From contig NZ_FXZH01000006.1 of NCBI RefSeq assembly GCF_900169365.1, forward strand, positions 173,592 to 237,591: 64,000 nt of DNA, given 5' to 3'. Below the pieces are notes generated by a model. That model made no database searches, was not told the DNA's origin, and was given only the letters and a program-made list of their open reading frames with translations. Shown here piece after piece: positions 63,011 to 64,000 of this stretch. This stretch comes from Brevibacterium sp. 239c (GTDB lineage Bacteria > Actinomycetota > Actinomycetes > Actinomycetales > Brevibacteriaceae). Position numbers and translations under genes: made by a program. Numbering within the stretch: position 1 is the stretch's first letter; each line of letters opens with the position of its first letter.

Positions 63011-63636
63011 GACGTTCTCCTTAAGAGCATTTGGATCAAGTTCTGCTCGGCGATCGCTACCTCGCCGATCAGGTCTGCGATCTCGACATCGAGCCCAATT
63101 CTCGACGAATCAAGTGCGACTGCGAATAGAGCAGGGATGAGCGCGAAGTGGAATAGAAGCGTTTTGGCGCGGGCTGGCTCGAGGGGAATACCGAGTTTCC
63201 CGAAACGGTCGACGGTGTCCTGAAGCATCCGATTGAACGAAGCGATGATTGGTTCGACTTCCTCGGAGTTCTTTAACGTTTCGATCAACACAATCCGGAT
63301 GAATCGACGTCGCGGCTGCAGTGTCTTTGTGAAGAGCTGCCTCAGCACTTCGGTCAGTTCACCAAGATCGCCGCCTAAGCTCTGCCCTGTCAGGCTATTG
63401 AGAATTTCGTCTTTGCTCGCCAACAGTTCGGCCTGACGCAACTCCACCAGGGCAGACATTAGAGCCAATTTGCTCGGAAAGTGGTAGTAGAGGTGTGACT
63501 TGCTCACCTGTGCTGTCGAAGCTATGTCATCGACTCGGGAGAGTTCGTAGCCGACATCTGCGAACCACTGCTCAGCGGCCTCGAGCATGCGATGACGCGT
63601 CGGCTGGTTCAGCCACATGATTCTTTCGGTATCCAT
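63007..63636 (-). CDS. TetR/AcrR family transcriptional regulator
   Basis: The 209-residue repressor has an N-terminal helix-turn-helix (about 14-60: RHRMLEAAEQWFADVGY...VSKSHLYYHFPSKLALM) and a helical ligand domain. It is the first gene of a two-gene operon with the hydrolase. An operator-like repeat lies right before its start, so it likely represses itself and the hydrolase until a substrate appears. A start six codons in is possible. Confidence 0.9.
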   Translation of the reverse strand: MDTERIMWLNQPTRHRMLEAAEQWFADVGYELSRVDDIASTAQVSKSHLYYHFPSKLALMSALVELRQAELLASKDEILNSLTGQSLGGDLGELTEVLRQLFTKTLQPRRRFIRIVLIETLKNSEEVEPIIASFNRMLQDTVDRFGKLGIPLEPARAKTLLFHFALIPALFAVALDSSRIGLDVEIADLIGEVAIAEQNLIQMLLRRTS

Positions 63637-63644
63637 CTTTCAAT

Positions 63645-63662
63645 TAGTACTCCGCGGTACTA
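63645..63662. promoter_or_regulatory. TetR operator candidate
   Basis: TAGTAC...GTACTA is a perfect six-base inverted repeat with a six-base centre (TCCGCG). It ends eight bases before the tetR start. Confidence 0.65.
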
Positions 63663-63818
63663 GGACTGTCAAGCCCTATTTTTCCTTTGGACGCAACCTG
63701 CAGTGCTCGCAATTACCGAAAGTGCGACCCATAAGAAACACCCTCGCCCAAATCCGTAATCAGTCGGCAGTTGGCTTCTTCTGCGATAGGCTTCAATTCG
63801 CTGACCCACATCTAATAC

Positions 63819-64000
63819 GGCTCTTCGTAAACGAGAGTGTAGGCCGATGAATTTCAAACAAGGCGAGTCGCTACCCGGATAGACGTCGAGGTCTTCCGAT
63901 GATGGAAGTTCTCACACTGCCCATCCGAAAGACCTCGACGTGGACAAGCCTACTTTCTCGACGCCTGACCTCACGACATTCTGCCGACTCGACACCCTTG
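63819..64000 (+). mobile_element. left end of an ISL3-family insertion sequence, cut by the window
   Basis: The end begins GGCTCTTCGTAAACGAGAGTG, close to the GGCTCTTCCG... ends of corynebacterial ISL3 elements (IS31831 type). A further inverted pair (ACGTCGAGGTCTT near 63883 and its near-complement ending at 63941) brackets the region before the transposase start. Confidence 0.7.
63940..64000 (+). CDS. ISL3 family transposase, N-terminal fragment
   Basis: Twenty codons from GTG read MDKPTFSTPDLTTFCRLDTL, matching the N terminus of ISL3-type transposases (F..PDLTTF.RLD). The gene runs off the window, so it cannot be said whether it is intact. Confidence 0.7.
   Translation, partial: MDKPTFSTPDLTTFCRLDTL

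Noticed and set aside
1..64000. CRISPR array, tRNA, rRNA, prophage or toxin-antitoxin pair
   Set aside because: No regularly spaced repeats, cloverleaf sequences, phage structural genes or convincing antitoxin pair were seen.

Overview
The window is high-GC DNA (mostly GC-ending codons) from an actinomycete. A Micrococcales member such as Brevibacterium fits best; this is inferred from gene families, not from a marker gene. It carries DtxR/IdeR-type iron regulation, an MtrA-like box, an LPxTG surface protein and a CsoR copper operon. About fifty genes can be supported. I found no tRNA, rRNA, CRISPR array, prophage or replication origin.

Layout. 0-4 kb: an LPxTG cell-wall protein, a catalytically degenerate ABC-ATPase-like protein with a TOBE-like tail, and an exported protein of unknown role. 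3.8-10.6 kb: a thioredoxin-NHL protein, then hemin uptake genes hmuTUV diverging from a siderophore-esterase-like gene around an iron box. 10.5-15.6 kb: a PLP homeostasis protein, a 3-hydroxyisobutyrate-dehydrogenase-like gene with a divergent LysR regulator, and a 3-hydroxybutyrate dehydrogenase below an MHS transporter broken by an in-frame TAG. 15.8-19.2 kb: a CopD-CtaG fusion, HU, and zinc-free ribosomal proteins L28-L33-S14. 19.8-24.5 kb: a membrane protein and the branched-chain 2-oxoacid dehydrogenase genes bkdABC. 24.8-27.4 kb: a three-gene, start-stop-overlapped operon with a WXG100-like small protein, an unknown protein and a large alpha/beta hydrolase.

27.6-36 kb: purB, a hydrolase, a second (intact) MHS transporter, a sugar-lactone oxidase with a D-amino-acid deaminase/aldolase-like gene, and succinate-semialdehyde dehydrogenase. 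36-42.5 kb: a class B penicillin-binding protein, then a CitA/CitB-type two-component pair separated by a thiolase. 42.6-47.2 kb: a MOSC-reductase-2Fe2S fusion diverging from the copper operon csoR-copZ-copA. 47.3-57.3 kb: an acyl-CoA ligase, a lipoprotein-response regulator-histidine kinase operon, a DUF1990 protein, a MaoC hydratase, a trehalose-phosphatase/GH15 fusion and an HdeD-like membrane protein. 57.3-64 kb is the accessory end: a regulator/beta-lactamase-fold hydrolase/membrane-protein operon, a decayed transposase, DoxX, a TetR-hydrolase pair and the left end of an ISL3-family element cut by the window edge.

Together the genes cover metal handling (iron or heme import, copper sensing and export, copper delivery to oxidase, zinc-sparing ribosomal proteins), acyl and branched-chain catabolism (Bkd, thiolase, MaoC, acyl-CoA ligase, two hydroxyacid dehydrogenases) and envelope functions (LPxTG protein, PBP, lipoprotein-linked two-component system). 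The least explained parts are the pseudo-ATPase, the WXG-like hydrolase operon and the response regulator with an unusually long linker.
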